DNA of 64,000 nucleotides from Candidatus Gastranaerophilales bacterium (GCA_944324285.1 CALUVR010000007.1:1-64000); one strand, 5' to 3'. Positions 1 to 9,536 are shown, numbered from the stretch's first letter. The notes: generated from the sequence alone by a model not told the origin. Numbers and translations: made by a program.

Positions 1-1131
1 CTCTTCCGCTACCTTCTCTTCCCACTCCTTATGCGCTTTCTCCCAGGCTGGAACATCCGGTACCGTCTTTGGCACTTCTTTCTTTAATTTCATGTCCTCC
101 TGGAATGATGCGTACAGGTCTAACATTTCTTGCTCTGATATACCAAGTGCTGTATAATTGTCAAGGATATAATACATATCTACAATTTTATCTTTAAGTA
201 ATTTTTTCTGTTTTTCGCCGTTTGTATCATAATAATAGTCACTCAATAATCTGTCTTTTTCAGATGCCCCAGGCTGCAAATCCGCACCCATTAAACCTGA
301 TGCATAGTATGTATTTGCAGGATCGCTTGTATCAACAACAGCAGCAGACACAGGGATTAGAAGTTCTGTCTTTGAAATTGTAGCATTTGTAATATCTGAC
401 CATAATATATCAACAGGAATTCCTGTTGTAGTCACAGCTTTACCAGGGTAATTATTTCCATCATACGGATTTTCCAAGGTATTCCATTCTTGATCTAAAA
501 GGTGCGCCAGTACATGCGAATAACAGCCCCAATTACCATTTTGTGCACGATTACCACACGCTCCTTGTCCTGTCACAAACTTCTGATAAAGTTCATCATC
601 GGTTTCGTACACGTATTCTATTTTATTAAAATCTTTTTGCTGAGGTTCTTTTGCGATTAAACCGCCTACCGTACCTTTATCTCCGCCGACCCATGTACGC
701 CAGTCTGATCCGTAAATCAACGTTGCCTGATCTATGTAGGCAGGGTTTTCTTTGTCCTCATCTTCTACTGTTGCTACTCCGTATTTCTCCAAAAATTCGC
801 CCATTGTCGCACTGTCCAGATAATTCGTTGCATCTTTTTCCGATACCATTATCTGTCCGTCGGTATTGATTATTCCGTACTGGTTCTTTAATATCCCGTA
901 TTCTGTCAGGCTTGTACCTGTTAATTTCTGGAGAGTTTTGTTGCCGTCTGCATCGTAGGTCGCAAACATTAATTCACTCTCGTTTAACGCATCAAGGTAT
1001 GCGGCGCTTGCTTCGCTTGTCTTATTCGCCAAAGACATCTTAGCTGTAGTGATTGTCTGGGATCTCAACTCGTTATCCGACAACCGCGCCGTTATGCTTA
1101 ATAATCTCGCCTGTGATGCGCTTAAGCCCAT
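1..1131 (-). CDS. Lineage-type hypothetical protein, 3' end cut by window edge
   Basis: An open reading frame runs off the left edge; 377 codons are visible and no stop is reached. The start is ATG at 1131, preceded by AAGGAG with normal spacing. The first 30 residues carry the signature SASQARLLSITARLSDNE followed by an alpha-helical stretch rich in Ala, Lys and Ser. I recall this N-terminus from many otherwise unrelated Gastranaerophilales proteins of unknown function (recollection, not a search). The rest is acidic, with many Asp and Tyr, a GNWGCYSH segment near residue 190 and a charged Lys/Glu tail at the edge. No signal peptide or membrane segment is seen. Function is not recognised. 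Confidence 0.8.
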   Translation of the reverse strand, partial: MGLSASQARLLSITARLSDNELRSQTITTAKMSLANKTSEASAAYLDALNESELMFATYDADGNKTLQKLTGTSLTEYGILKNQYGIINTDGQIMVSEKDATNYLDSATMGEFLEKYGVATVEDEDKENPAYIDQATLIYGSDWRTWVGGDKGTVGGLIAKEPQQKDFNKIEYVYETDDELYQKFVTGQGACGNRAQNGNWGCYSHVLAHLLDQEWNTLENPYDGNNYPGKAVTTTGIPVDILWSDITNATISKTELLIPVSAAVVDTSDPANTYYASGLMGADLQPGASEKDRLLSDYYYDTNGEKQKKLLKDKIVDMYYILDNYTALGISEQEMLDLYASFQEDMKLKKEVPKTVPDVPAWEKAHKEWEEKVAEE

Positions 1132-1249
1132 AGGTACTCCTTGTCCTTTTCCATTAATACTGATAACGGTATTTTGTTGAAGGTTCTTCAATTAAATTAA
1201 CAAAACGTTACATTAAATTGCGACGAAAAACCAGTCAGCATAATTTTTG

Positions 1250-1264
1250 TGTTAGCATGGAAAT
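1250..1264 (+). promoter_or_regulatory. Leaderless-type extended -10 for purB
   Basis: TG-T-TAGCAT occupies 1250-1258 and is followed by exactly six bases before the purB ATG at 1265. There is no Shine-Dalgarno sequence. The arrangement predicts transcription starting at the A of the start codon. No convincing -35 was found. Confidence 0.5.
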
Positions 1265-2557
1265 ATGATTGACAGATATTCACGCGAAGAAATGAAAAAA
1301 ATATGGGATTTGCACTCAAAATTTGAGTACTATCTCAAGGTTGAAATTGCAGTATGCGAAGCTTACGCCCAAACAGGGAAATTTCCGAAAAAAGATATTG
1401 AAGAATTAAAGAAAAAGGCTTCGTTTACAATTGAAAGAATTGATGAAATTGAGGCAGAAGTCCGTCACGATGTGATTGCATTTTTAACCTGCGTGAATGA
1501 GAGTCTGGGAGATTTAGCAAAATACATGCACGTTGGAATGACAAGTTCCGATGTGATTGACACAGCGTTTGCGCTTCAAATTCAAGATAGCGGGAAAATT
1601 ATTGTAACAGATTTAGAAGAAACCATTAAATCATTAAAGGATTTAGCCAATAAACATAAAAACACTGTCTGCATAGGTCGTTCGCACGGAGTTCACGCGG
1701 AAATTATGACCTTCGGCGTCAAAATGTGCTCGTGGATAGATATTTTTGAACGCCAGCTTGATAATTTTAAACACGCGCTGGAAGAAATCCGCGTCGGACA
1801 GATTTCGGGGCCTGTAGGAACTTACAGCAACATATCACCAAAAATAGAAGAAATTACCTGCAAACACCTCGGGCTTAAACCTGCACGGATTTCAACCCAG
1901 ATTATCGCACGTGATTATCATGCATATTTTATGCAGTCGTTAGCGCTTATTGCAAGCGTAATTGAACAGTTTGCAACAGAAATCCGACACCTCCAAAGAA
2001 CGGAAGTTCTTGAAGTTGAAGAAGGTTTCGGCGCAAAACAAAAAGGTTCCTCTGCTATGCCGCATAAGAAAAACCCTGTTTTGAGCGAAAACCTCTGCGG
2101 TCTGGCACGAGTTGTCCGCGCAAATTCTCTTGTGGCACTCGAGAATATTCCGCTCTGGCACGAGAGAGATATTTCACACAGCTCTGCAGAAAGAATTATC
2201 TTCCCTGACAGTCTGACTCTTGTTGATTTTATGCTGCATAGATTTAACAGTGTTGTCCAAAACCTTGTTGTCCATGAAAAAAATATGCTTAAAAATACCG
2301 AAAAATTCGGCGGTATAGTTTTCTCGCAGAAAGTATTGCTGGAACTTGTCGAAAAAGGTTTGACAAGAGAAGAAGCCTATAGAATTGTTCAAAGAAACGC
2401 CCTCGACGCATTTGAAAACGACGGAGATTTTAAAGCAAATCTTTTAAAAGACACTGATGTCACAGGACGTCTGACACCTGATGAAATTGACAAAATCTTT
2501 GACAAAAACGCATTTCTTGAAAATATAAACACTATTTATAAAAGGATTTTAAGATAA
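1265..2557 (+). CDS. purB: Adenylosuccinate lyase
   Basis: This 430-residue protein is a full-length adenylosuccinate lyase, which splits SAICAR and adenylosuccinate, releasing fumarate, in de novo purine synthesis. The family signature GSSAMPHKKNP lies at about residues 261-271, and the substrate-binding SHG segment is near residue 141 (RSHGVHAE). The N-terminus (MIDRYSREEM) fits the short bacterial form used by Firmicutes. The start codon has no Shine-Dalgarno sequence but a -10-like hexamer six bases upstream. It stands alone and converges on the GT9 gene with a gap of only 16 bases, where no terminator is visible. Confidence 0.96.
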   Translation: MIDRYSREEMKKIWDLHSKFEYYLKVEIAVCEAYAQTGKFPKKDIEELKKKASFTIERIDEIEAEVRHDVIAFLTCVNESLGDLAKYMHVGMTSSDVIDTAFALQIQDSGKIIVTDLEETIKSLKDLANKHKNTVCIGRSHGVHAEIMTFGVKMCSWIDIFERQLDNFKHALEEIRVGQISGPVGTYSNISPKIEEITCKHLGLKPARISTQIIARDYHAYFMQSLALIASVIEQFATEIRHLQRTEVLEVEEGFGAKQKGSSAMPHKKNPVLSENLCGLARVVRANSLVALENIPLWHERDISHSSAERIIFPDSLTLVDFMLHRFNSVVQNLVVHEKNMLKNTEKFGGIVFSQKVLLELVEKGLTREEAYRIVQRNALDAFENDGDFKANLLKDTDVTGRLTPDEIDKIFDKNAFLENINTIYKRILR

Positions 2558-2573
2558 ACTCAACAGTTTTTAC

Positions 2574-3614
2574 TTATTGCAAAACCCGCAAGCCAAGAAT
2601 TTGTTCGGCTTTCTGGATAACTTCATCTGCGCTGACACTTTTTGTACAGTCATTTTTACCTGCTTCACGAGGGCAGGTGCGTTTGTTGCATGGCTGGCAG
2701 GAAAGATTTCCACTCAATGCAAAATATTTTTCATCGTTGCCAAAACAGCCGAATAGTTTTGTATCCGTACAGCAATAAATTTCAATAAGCGCAGGTTTTG
2801 CAGACGCCCAGGCAAGGTGCGCACTACCTGAATCCGGTGCTATCACAAGCTGAACCCGTGTAAATAATTCCATTAAATCGTTAAGATTGGTTTTCCCTGC
2901 AAGATTTAAAAACTTATCCCCGCCGATTGCAGAAATCAAATTTCTATCCTGCTCCATGCCTGTAAATATCAGAGTGCATTTATCTTTCAATGCATCAACA
3001 ACTTTCTGCCAGTTTTCAACCGCCCAGTGTTTCGGCTCCCACGTTGTTGCAGGGGCAATCACAACCATAGGCTTTGATGTATCAACACCATTTAAAAGCG
3101 CGTCGACTTTTGATTTTACTGCTTCCGGCTGCTCCGGCAAGGACATTTTTATATCGGAAATATCATACCCGAGATACTTTGCGTAATCCAAATTCCACAT
3201 AACCATGTGAAGCCCGCCGGCACAAGGCGGCAAAATTTCATTTGCCCCTAAAGATGCACCCTCTGATGAATAATTTGAAATCAATCTTCTTTTAGCCCCG
3301 CAAAAACGCATAAAAGGCAGACTCTTTATCCGGCGCTGACAGTCTATTGCGATATCGTATTTTTCTTTACGCAAATCAAATATTAATTTAACCATTTGAA
3401 AAAAGTATTTCAAATTAAACAGATTTTTCCGCCACGTATAAAGCGGGGCAAAAAACACCTTATCCGCGCAAGAATTGCCCTTTACAACATCAATTCCCTT
3501 TTCCGTCGTAAGCCAGTGAACTTCGTAGCCGTTGCTTTTAAGATTATTTGCAAGCGGAACCGTAAAAACAACATCACCCAAAGATGACAATTTTATTATC
3601 AATACCTTTTTCAT
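2574..3614 (-). CDS. Glycosyltransferase family 9 (heptosyltransferase-like)
   Basis: The 346-residue protein starts KKVLIIKLSSLGDVVFTVP, the typical N-terminal Rossmann segment of the GT9 ADP-heptose:LPS heptosyltransferases (RfaF/WaaC type). A C-terminal segment around residues 255-275 (VIAPDSGSAHLAWASAKP) matches the family's nucleotide-sugar site. The C-terminal CxxCNKRTCP cluster is common in GT9 proteins. It is expected to act at the inner face of the membrane on lipopolysaccharide core; the exact sugar donor cannot be told. The start at 3614 lacks a Shine-Dalgarno sequence and sits six bases after an extended -10. Confidence 0.9.
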   Translation of the reverse strand: MKKVLIIKLSSLGDVVFTVPLANNLKSNGYEVHWLTTEKGIDVVKGNSCADKVFFAPLYTWRKNLFNLKYFFQMVKLIFDLRKEKYDIAIDCQRRIKSLPFMRFCGAKRRLISNYSSEGASLGANEILPPCAGGLHMVMWNLDYAKYLGYDISDIKMSLPEQPEAVKSKVDALLNGVDTSKPMVVIAPATTWEPKHWAVENWQKVVDALKDKCTLIFTGMEQDRNLISAIGGDKFLNLAGKTNLNDLMELFTRVQLVIAPDSGSAHLAWASAKPALIEIYCCTDTKLFGCFGNDEKYFALSGNLSCQPCNKRTCPREAGKNDCTKSVSADEVIQKAEQILGLRVLQ

Positions 3615-3629
3615 ATACTGATTATAGCA
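3615..3629 (-). promoter_or_regulatory. Leaderless-type extended -10 for the GT9 gene
   Basis: On the minus strand TG-C-TATAAT (3629-3621) is followed by six bases and then the ATG at 3614. No Shine-Dalgarno sequence lies between. The promoter sits directly downstream of the terminator of the phosphofructokinase gene. Confidence 0.6.
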
Positions 3630-3630
3630 T

Positions 3631-3661
3631 AAAAAAGAACCGCCGGATAATTACCGGCGGT
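3631..3661 (-). terminator. Rho-independent terminator of the phosphofructokinase gene
   Basis: A perfect stem CCGCCGG/CCGGCGG (3640-3646 with 3654-3660) has a 7-base AT loop, extended by A-T pairs. On the minus strand it is followed by a T-rich run (complement of 3631-3636). It lies about 20 bases past the stop at 3681. Confidence 0.85.
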
Positions 3662-3680
3662 TTAAATTTTTAAAAATGAA

Positions 3681-5363
3681 TTACGCGTTGATTAACTCTT
3701 TGCTTCTTTCCAGTTGAAGTGTGCAAGTTGTCACATCGCATACGCAAGACGGTCCAAAGTATTGGATTGCACCAGGGAAGAGGTATCTGTCATTCATTGC
3801 CCAGTCTTCTCTGTGTTCTTCCAATTGTTTGAATACAGGTCCGTCGAGTTTAACGAGGGCTTTTTGAATTACAGGTTTCATTTCGCCGTGGCGTCTTTCC
3901 ATATTCATCATCATTGTAAGAGGAACGCCGCCTGCAATCCATTCTGATGCAGGAGCTGTAAGATTTCTTACAGATGACAAATACCCTGTTAATCCAAAGT
4001 TAATCAATGCAAATGCATTATAACCTAATGAATAGCAGTAATCAGCATCAAAGTTTGACGGGAATGCACATCTGCCTTCATAGCCGAAGAAGTGGGATTG
4101 TGCCGAGAATTTACCGATGTAATCCCCTTGAGATTTTAATTCATCTAATCTTGTTTCAATCATTTCGATTAACAATTTTTCAGTTTCAATTTTTGAAACC
4201 TGAACGTTTCCGTGAGGGTCACGGTCTGCAAGAAGCTGACCTTTGATTAAAACAGGAAGTGAATTGTAAACTTTTGCGTTTGCAGGTTCAAGTCTGTTTT
4301 CTACGATATCAAATTTATCGCGGATTGTTGTTGCGTTAACAAAATCAGGATCGCTTTCAAGAGTTGCCATAATATCGTTAAGGTTTGCAATCATTGATTT
4401 CATTTCAGGAATAAATTCAATCAAACCTTCAGGAATAATAGCAATACCGAAATTTTTACCCTTGTCGGCACGTTTCACGATAATGTCGCACATATAATTG
4501 ATAATGCTTTCGAGGGACATTTTCTTTTCTTCAACTTCTTCTGAAATCAAAGTGATATTAGGCTGGGTCTGCAAAGCTGCTTCAAGTGCAACGTGTGATG
4601 CGCTTCTGCCCATAATCTTGATAAAGTGCCAGTATTTTTTAGCGGAATTTGCGTCACGCTGAATGTTTCCGATTAATTCTGCATAAGTTTTTGTTGCAGT
4701 ATCAAAACCGAAAGAAATTTCAATCTGATCGTTTTTCAAATCGCCGTCGATTGTCTTAGGGCAACCGATAACCTGAATACCTGTGTTATTTTTAACAAAC
4801 CATTCCGCAAGAAGTGCTGCGTTTGTGTTTGAATCATCACCGCCGATAATTACAACAGCAGAAATTCCCAATTTCTTACAAACTGCAAGTGATTTTTGGA
4901 ACTGATCTTCTGTTTCAAGTTTTGTTCTGCCTGAACCGATAATATCAAAACCTCCAGTGTTTCTGTACCGGTCAATAAATTCATCAGTAAATTCAATATA
5001 TTTTCCGTCGATGATACCGGAAGGACCGCCGAGGAAGCCGTATAATTTATTAGATGAATTTGCCTGTTTCAAAGCGTCATAAAGCCCTGCGATAACGTTA
5101 TGCCCGCCAGGAGCCTGACCGCCTGAGAGGATTACGCCGACATTCTTAACATCAGACGCTGTTAATGAAATTGAATTTTTAAAGCTTACGACAGGTTTTC
5201 CGTAAGTATTTTTGAATAATTCTTTAATCTGTTCCTGATCTCTGACTGATTGAGTTGCGGAACCTTCAACCAATTCCAGCGAATTAATGCCTTTTGCAAG
5301 ACATGCCGGAAGTTTCGGCTGATATTTTAATCTTTCGATTTGCAAAGGTGAAAGTGTTTTCAT
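3681..5363 (-). CDS. pfp: Pyrophosphate-dependent 6-phosphofructokinase
   Basis: At 560 residues this is the long PFK clade that includes plant PFP subunits and many bacterial PPi-PFKs. It interconverts fructose 6-phosphate and fructose 1,6-bisphosphate. The donor-site motif is GGDD at residues 174-177 rather than the GGDG of ATP enzymes, and [10 protein letters not shown] near residue 204 supplies the lysine linked to PPi use. The [14 protein letters not shown] segment near residue 250 matches the sugar-phosphate site. The start has a strong AAGGAAGG Shine-Dalgarno sequence. PPi use would make this step reversible; that is family knowledge, not proven here. No other PFK gene is in the window. 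Confidence 0.93.
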   Translation of the reverse strand: MKTLSPLQIERLKYQPKLPACLAKGINSLELVEGSATQSVRDQEQIKELFKNTYGKPVVSFKNSISLTASDVKNVGVILSGGQAPGGHNVIAGLYDALKQANSSNKLYGFLGGPSGIIDGKYIEFTDEFIDRYRNTGGFDIIGSGRTKLETEDQFQKSLAVCKKLGISAVVIIGGDDSNTNAALLAEWFVKNNTGIQVIGCPKTIDGDLKNDQIEISFGFDTATKTYAELIGNIQRDANSAKKYWHFIKIMGRSASHVALEAALQTQPNITLISEEVEEKKMSLESIINYMCDIIVKRADKGKNFGIAIIPEGLIEFIPEMKSMIANLNDIMATLESDPDFVNATTIRDKFDIVENRLEPANAKVYNSLPVLIKGQLLADRDPHGNVQVSKIETEKLLIEMIETRLDELKSQGDYIGKFSAQSHFFGYEGRCAFPSNFDADYCYSLGYNAFALINFGLTGYLSSVRNLTAPASEWIAGGVPLTMMMNMERRHGEMKPVIQKALVKLDGPVFKQLEEHREDWAMNDRYLFPGAIQYFGPSCVCDVTTCTLQLERSKELINA

Positions 5364-5403
5364 AAGTTCCCTTCCTTATCTTTAGTAATACGTTTACGGC
5401 AAT

Positions 5404-5412
5404 ATAATAGCA
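5404..5412 (-). promoter_or_regulatory. Extended -10 for the phosphofructokinase gene
   Basis: The minus strand reads TG-C-TATTAT at 5412-5404, about 40 bases before the start codon. No good -35 was found at 17 bp, so an extended -10 promoter is the best guess. Confidence 0.4.
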
Positions 5413-5476
5413 CAAACATGAGAGATATGTTTATTTCTTATAATGTTTGTATAACCTAATATAAATTATATGTTCA

Positions 5477-6052
5477 TTTCTTTCTCTTTTATCATGAATT
5501 AAAAGAGAAAGAAACGAACCAAAGAAAGAGAAAAACGTAATGTTTAGAGCGTCGCTTCGCGCCGCAAGACCGAATGGATAAGATTGTAAAAAATTCTGTC
5601 CTTCATGTCATTCTGAACTTGTTTGACAAAGGGAACAGGCGAGGTACGAGCCTTGTGACCCTGTCCCCTAGAGCAGAATCTTTGTTGAGATCCTGTGGAA
5701 AACCAGACATTTTGCACGAAATCAAAGATTTCGGCAAAAGTAGTCAACTAAATTCAGGATGACAGAATTTTTTACAACCTTTCAGCCTCACTATTGCACT
5801 TCGTGCACGTTCGGCAACCTGCCTCCGACAGGTCTGAATAAAATCCTCCCTACCCCTCTTTAAAATAAGGGTGAATACTATCCCCCTCTCCCTACGGGAG
5901 AGGGCTAGGGTGAGGGGGCGGATAAAAGAATATTGGTACCTATAGAGCTTGAAGGCTCTGCCTTCAACTACTTCCATTTGATTTCGCGGCGCGTAGCGAC
6001 ACTGTAATCTTTTGCCGATTTTTCTTTTCTTTGTTCGTTTCATTTCTTTTTT
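5477..6052. repeat. Composite element with three concentric inverted repeats
   Basis: The 764-base gap between the phosphofructokinase start and the GT4 gene holds no convincing gene. It opens with a perfect 14-bp hairpin (5477-5490 with 5501-5514). Three nested inverted repeats follow: a purine-rich arm of about 37 bases at 5501-5537 matching the complement of 6016-6052; a GC-rich 15-base arm at 5551-5565 matching 5986-6000 with one mismatch; and a perfect 17-base arm at 5584-5600 matching 5761-5777. The core includes smaller hairpins and the phrase GTCATTCTGA seen in other intergenic repeats. No transposase is present. It resembles a non-autonomous mobile or palindromic repeat unit. Confidence 0.75.
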
Positions 6053-6115
6053 CTCACTAAAAAAGGAAACCAAAATACTCTTAAATGTAAATTTAGCCCT
6101 CCTAAGATTTTCATA

Positions 6116-6127
6116 TATAATAAAAAT
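6116..6127 (+). promoter_or_regulatory. Leaderless-type -10 for the GT4 gene
   Basis: TATAAT at 6116-6121 is followed by six A/T bases and then the ATG at 6128. No Shine-Dalgarno sequence is present. Confidence 0.55.
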
Positions 6128-7237
6128 ATGAAAATTCTTTTTATAACAGACTTATATCCGGTAAAAGAAAACGAAAAGACAACCCCGAGGACGCTTTTTG
6201 ATTTTGTTCGGGAGTGGAAGGCGGCAGGCAATGAAGTTGATGTTATAAAACCGAATTTTATCTTAAATTCTTTTTTACGGAGAAAACCTTTTTATAAACA
6301 GGGAAACTATGATGGGGTGCTGAATTTAAATTTTTGGACTCCGTTTTGGGGTAAAATAAAACCGCCTGCAAAGAAATACGATATCGTAATTGCGCACATG
6401 CCATCAGGAATTTTGTATGCGGATAAACTCGGACTTCCTTTTGTTGCGGGAGTACACAATTCGGATTTAGAAATACTCACAAGTCCTCTATATAAATTCC
6501 ATTTTAAAAAGCGTCTGGAAACGGCACTTAAGAATGCAAAAGCCATTGCCTGCCGCTCTTTTGTAATTCAAAAAAAACTACTTGCGCTTTATCCGGAATT
6601 TGAAAACAAAACTTTCGTTGCACACTCAGGCGTGGACGAAAAACTAATTCAACCCCTTAATGCTTCACCAGCGATTGCGGCTCAAGCCTGCAATAACGAA
6701 CAGGTCAAAACTTCCCCACCTCACCCTTCACCCCTCAAAATTTTAACCTGCGCGAATTACAAAAAACGAAAAAATATTGAAAAAGTTCTTGTAGCAGCAA
6801 AGGGACTTGAAGGATTTGAATTAACCGTAATAGGAAAAGGAACTGATTGCAAAAAATTGCGTAAAATCAATCCTGATGCAAATTTCAAAGGTTATCAGCC
6901 GCACGAAAAAGTGATAGAAGAAATGAAAAAATCGGATATTTTTATCCTGCCGAGCGTCGGCGAAACCTTTGGTATTGTTTATTTAGAGGCAATGGCATCC
7001 GGCTGTATTACAATCGGAACAAAAGACGACGGGATTGACGGAATTATACGCGACGGTGAAAACGGTTTTCTTACTCTTCCGATTGCAACGGAGATTAGAA
7101 AAATACTTCTTAATATAAAAAACATGGATGATGACAGGTTAAAAGTATTGTCTTACAATAGTTTCACTACCATTAAACAGTTCACGAAAAAGAAGGTTTG
7201 CGCAGAATATTTGCAACAAATCTTTAAAATAATGTAA
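6128..7237 (+). CDS. Glycosyltransferase family 4 (group 1)
   Basis: The 369-residue protein has the two-Rossmann-domain GT-B layout. The N-terminal half (KILFITDLYPVKENEKTTPR) is the usual GT4 acceptor domain. The C-terminal half contains LTCANYKKRKNIEKVL and the donor-site region SDIFILPSVGETFGIVYLEAMASG with the E-x7-E pattern near residue 285. It probably transfers a sugar from a nucleotide donor in surface polysaccharide or lipid-glycan synthesis; the sugar is unknown. It is monocistronic, flanked by the palindromic element and the symporter promoter. Confidence 0.9.
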   Translation: MKILFITDLYPVKENEKTTPRTLFDFVREWKAAGNEVDVIKPNFILNSFLRRKPFYKQGNYDGVLNLNFWTPFWGKIKPPAKKYDIVIAHMPSGILYADKLGLPFVAGVHNSDLEILTSPLYKFHFKKRLETALKNAKAIACRSFVIQKKLLALYPEFENKTFVAHSGVDEKLIQPLNASPAIAAQACNNEQVKTSPPHPSPLKILTCANYKKRKNIEKVLVAAKGLEGFELTVIGKGTDCKKLRKINPDANFKGYQPHEKVIEEMKKSDIFILPSVGETFGIVYLEAMASGCITIGTKDDGIDGIIRDGENGFLTLPIATEIRKILLNIKNMDDDRLKVLSYNSFTTIKQFTKKKVCAEYLQQIFKIM

Positions 7238-7259
7238 AGATTTGACAAAGATTTTACAC

Positions 7260-7287
7260 TTGTAGTGCATGTTTTTGCTAGTATAAA
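7260..7287 (+). promoter_or_regulatory. Promoter of the symporter-ACT operon
   Basis: TTGTAG (7260-7265), 16 bases, then TATAAA (7282-7287). An overlapping extended -10 reading, TG-C-TAGTAT ending at 7284, is equally possible. The predicted leader of about 55 bases shows no riboswitch I recognise. Confidence 0.45.
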
Positions 7288-7348
7288 TTAGTTGGTTAAT
7301 TTACCCTTTGGATAAACGGCCGAACATTACTCGAAAGGAAGAGAATTA

Positions 7349-8938
7349 ATGAGAAAACTTTTAACCGTACTTTTTACACTTTTATTATCCGTACAACAGG
7401 CAAACGCATTCAGTATTGACGCGTTTATGGACAAAAATATTGCGCCGATTTCCGACAAGATAGCGGACATAATATTTTTCCCGATACATGTGTTCGGGGC
7501 TGATGTGCCGATAATTATTTTCTGGATATTATTTGCGGGATTGTTTTTCACATTCTACCTTAGAGGAATTGCTATATGGGGTTTTGTCCACGCTTTTGAA
7601 AACGTTTTTAAACCGAAAAAAAACGCATCTTCCGATACCGGTGAAGTTTCGGCGTTTCAAGCGCTTATGACTGCTTTATCGGGAACTATCGGACTCGGAA
7701 GTATTGCCGGTGTTGCAATAGCAATCTCAATGGGCGGCCCGGGGGCAGCTTTCTGGATTATAGTCGGCGCAATCCTCGGTATGTCTTTAAAATTTGTGGA
7801 AGCTTCACTTGCTGTTAAATACAGAAGATTTAACCTTGACGGTTCAATATCAGGCGGGCCTATGCATTATATGGCACACGGTTTAACCAGAAAAAAACTC
7901 AGATGGCTCGGTCAGCCGCTTTCTGTTATGTTTGCAATACTCTGTATCTGCGGAGGTATTACGGGCGGAAACATGATTCAGATTAATCAGGCAGCAAACC
8001 AGTTTGTTAATGTCTGCGGCGGCGAAAACGGATTTTTACATAACTTCCACTGGGTAATCGGGCTCGGAATGGCAATCGTTGTCGGGTTAATCGTTATTGG
8101 CGGTATTAAAAATATCGTTAAAGTTACGGAAAAAATCGTTCCGTTAAAAATATTTATCTATTTGTTTGCAGCCGCTGCAGTCATAATCTGCAATATTAAA
8201 TTAGTTCCGCATGCAGCATGGGTTATTGTGAAAGAAGCATTCAAACCTGAATCAATCTACGGCGGAATGTTTGTTGCAATGATTATGGGTCTGCGTCGTT
8301 CTGTTCAATCAAATGAAGCAGGAACAGGGTCTGCACCTATTGTTTATGCAACCGTAAAAACGGATGAGCCGCTTTCACAAGGGTTTGTTGCACTTCTTGA
8401 TCCGTTTTTGACAGGTTTTATGTGTACAATGACAGCTTTTGCAATCGTAATTACAGGGGTTTACAAAACCCATGCCGGGCACACATCAGGTATTGAAATG
8501 ACATCTGATGCTATTTCATCTGTAATGCCGTTTTTCCCGACATTACTTGCAGGTATTGTTTTATTGTATGCATTATCAACGATTATAAGCTGGGCTTATT
8601 ACGGTCAGAAATCTTGGAACTTCTTATTCGGAGAAGGGAAGAAAAGAAGCCTTGCATTCCAATTGATTTATTGTGCATTTATAGTAATCGGCTCTGTTCT
8701 AAACGTTACATCAGTTATTAATATTACGGATGCGATGATGATTGCAATGTCTGTTCCGAACATTATTGCAATGTACATTCTGGCACCTGAAGTTAAAAAA
8801 GATTTGAAAGCATACTGCCAGAAATATAGTTTAGGTAAATTAGTAAACAGAGATTGGCTTGCGGAAGCAAAACCGGTGCCGGTAGCTGTTACAGTTGAAG
8901 AAGAAAGCGGGGAAACACCATGTCCGACCAGCAAATAA
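7349..8938 (+). CDS. Sodium:alanine/glycine symporter, AGCS family
   Basis: This 529-residue membrane protein belongs to the AGCS family, which imports alanine or glycine with Na+. The family motif GxGxIAGVAxA appears as GLGSIAGVAIAISMGGPGAAFW near residue 115, and GLRRSVQSNEAGTGSAPI near residue 310 is the other conserved block. About ten or eleven hydrophobic helices are visible. The first 20 residues look like a signal peptide (LLTVLFTLLLSVQQANA), somewhat unusual for the family. A Shine-Dalgarno AAAGGAAG precedes the ATG. The 3' end overlaps the ACT gene by 19 bases, implying co-translation. Confidence 0.93.
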   Translation: MRKLLTVLFTLLLSVQQANAFSIDAFMDKNIAPISDKIADIIFFPIHVFGADVPIIIFWILFAGLFFTFYLRGIAIWGFVHAFENVFKPKKNASSDTGEVSAFQALMTALSGTIGLGSIAGVAIAISMGGPGAAFWIIVGAILGMSLKFVEASLAVKYRRFNLDGSISGGPMHYMAHGLTRKKLRWLGQPLSVMFAILCICGGITGGNMIQINQAANQFVNVCGGENGFLHNFHWVIGLGMAIVVGLIVIGGIKNIVKVTEKIVPLKIFIYLFAAAAVIICNIKLVPHAAWVIVKEAFKPESIYGGMFVAMIMGLRRSVQSNEAGTGSAPIVYATVKTDEPLSQGFVALLDPFLTGFMCTMTAFAIVITGVYKTHAGHTSGIEMTSDAISSVMPFFPTLLAGIVLLYALSTIISWAYYGQKSWNFLFGEGKKRSLAFQLIYCAFIVIGSVLNVTSVINITDAMMIAMSVPNIIAMYILAPEVKKDLKAYCQKYSLGKLVNRDWLAEAKPVPVAVTVEEESGETPCPTSK

Positions 8939-9198
8939 TCGTTACAGTTTCAGGCGTAGATAAAGTTGGGATTGTCGCAAAAGTTACGGCAGTGCTTGCA
9001 AAATACGAAGTCAATATTGAAGATATTAAACAAACCCTGATGCAGGGACACTTTGTAATGTTTCTTCTCGGGAATATAGAAAAATCAAAATATTCTTTCA
9101 AAGAAATAAAAGAAGCTCTAACCGAAACCGGCAAAGAATTAGGTATGGAAATCTGGGTTCAGCGAAAAGAAATTTTCGATAATATGCACATGGTTTAA
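8920..9198 (+). CDS. ACT domain protein, UPF0237 family
   Basis: The 92-residue protein is a single ACT domain: IIVTVSGVDKVGIVAKVTAVL at the start with the glycine typical of the ligand-binding turn, then NIEDIKQTLMQGHF. UPF0237 proteins are small presumed amino-acid sensors related to GcvR. The start overlaps the symporter gene by 19 bases, so the two are probably coupled and may sense and import the same amino acid (inference). In streptococci the UPF0237 gene is usually next to a UPF0210 gene; here the UPF0210 gene lies at 46890-48257. Confidence 0.9.
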   Translation: MSDQQIIVTVSGVDKVGIVAKVTAVLAKYEVNIEDIKQTLMQGHFVMFLLGNIEKSKYSFKEIKEALTETGKELGMEIWVQRKEIFDNMHMV

Positions 9199-9212
9199 GG
9201 AAAGATACTGCG

Positions 9213-9509
9213 ATTAAGTGAATGGTGAGTAGTGAGTGGTTCAATTAATAATAAGTATTTTCACTCATCACTCTTCACTTTTTCAAAAGCTGGATTCTTT
9301 CGGGCTTCGCCATCAGAATGACCTAAACTTCCCCCCTTTGTAAATGTGGGATAGAGGGTGGATTTTGGGGTTTACAATCACCTGCCTTCTCCCAAAATGA
9401 GAAGTGGGGAGGGAACGAAAACCATCCATCACTAATGCATCACCTCCCTTACAAAAGGAGGTGCTAACTAATCATTGTTGAACTATTCACTACTCACCAT
9501 TCACTTAAT
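9213..9509. repeat. MITE-like repeat with inverted ends
   Basis: This 297-base element fills most of the 338-base gap between two genes. Its ends form an inverted repeat of about 35 bases: ATTAAGTGAATGGTGAGTAG from 9213 and its complement ending at 9509, with three mismatches further in. Inside are the intergenic module beginning AAAAGCTGGATTCTTTCGGG (from 9287), a CTCCCTT/AAGGAGG hairpin near 9445-9470 and GTGA/TCAC-rich arms. There is no open reading frame of interest. Confidence 0.7.
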
Positions 9510-9536
9510 TGCACTTAACGACCTAATACTTTCCAC

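Noticed and set aside
5744-6073. Open frames inside the nested-palindrome element
   Set aside because: They span inverted-repeat arms, have low-complexity or repeat-derived sequence and no ribosome-binding site.
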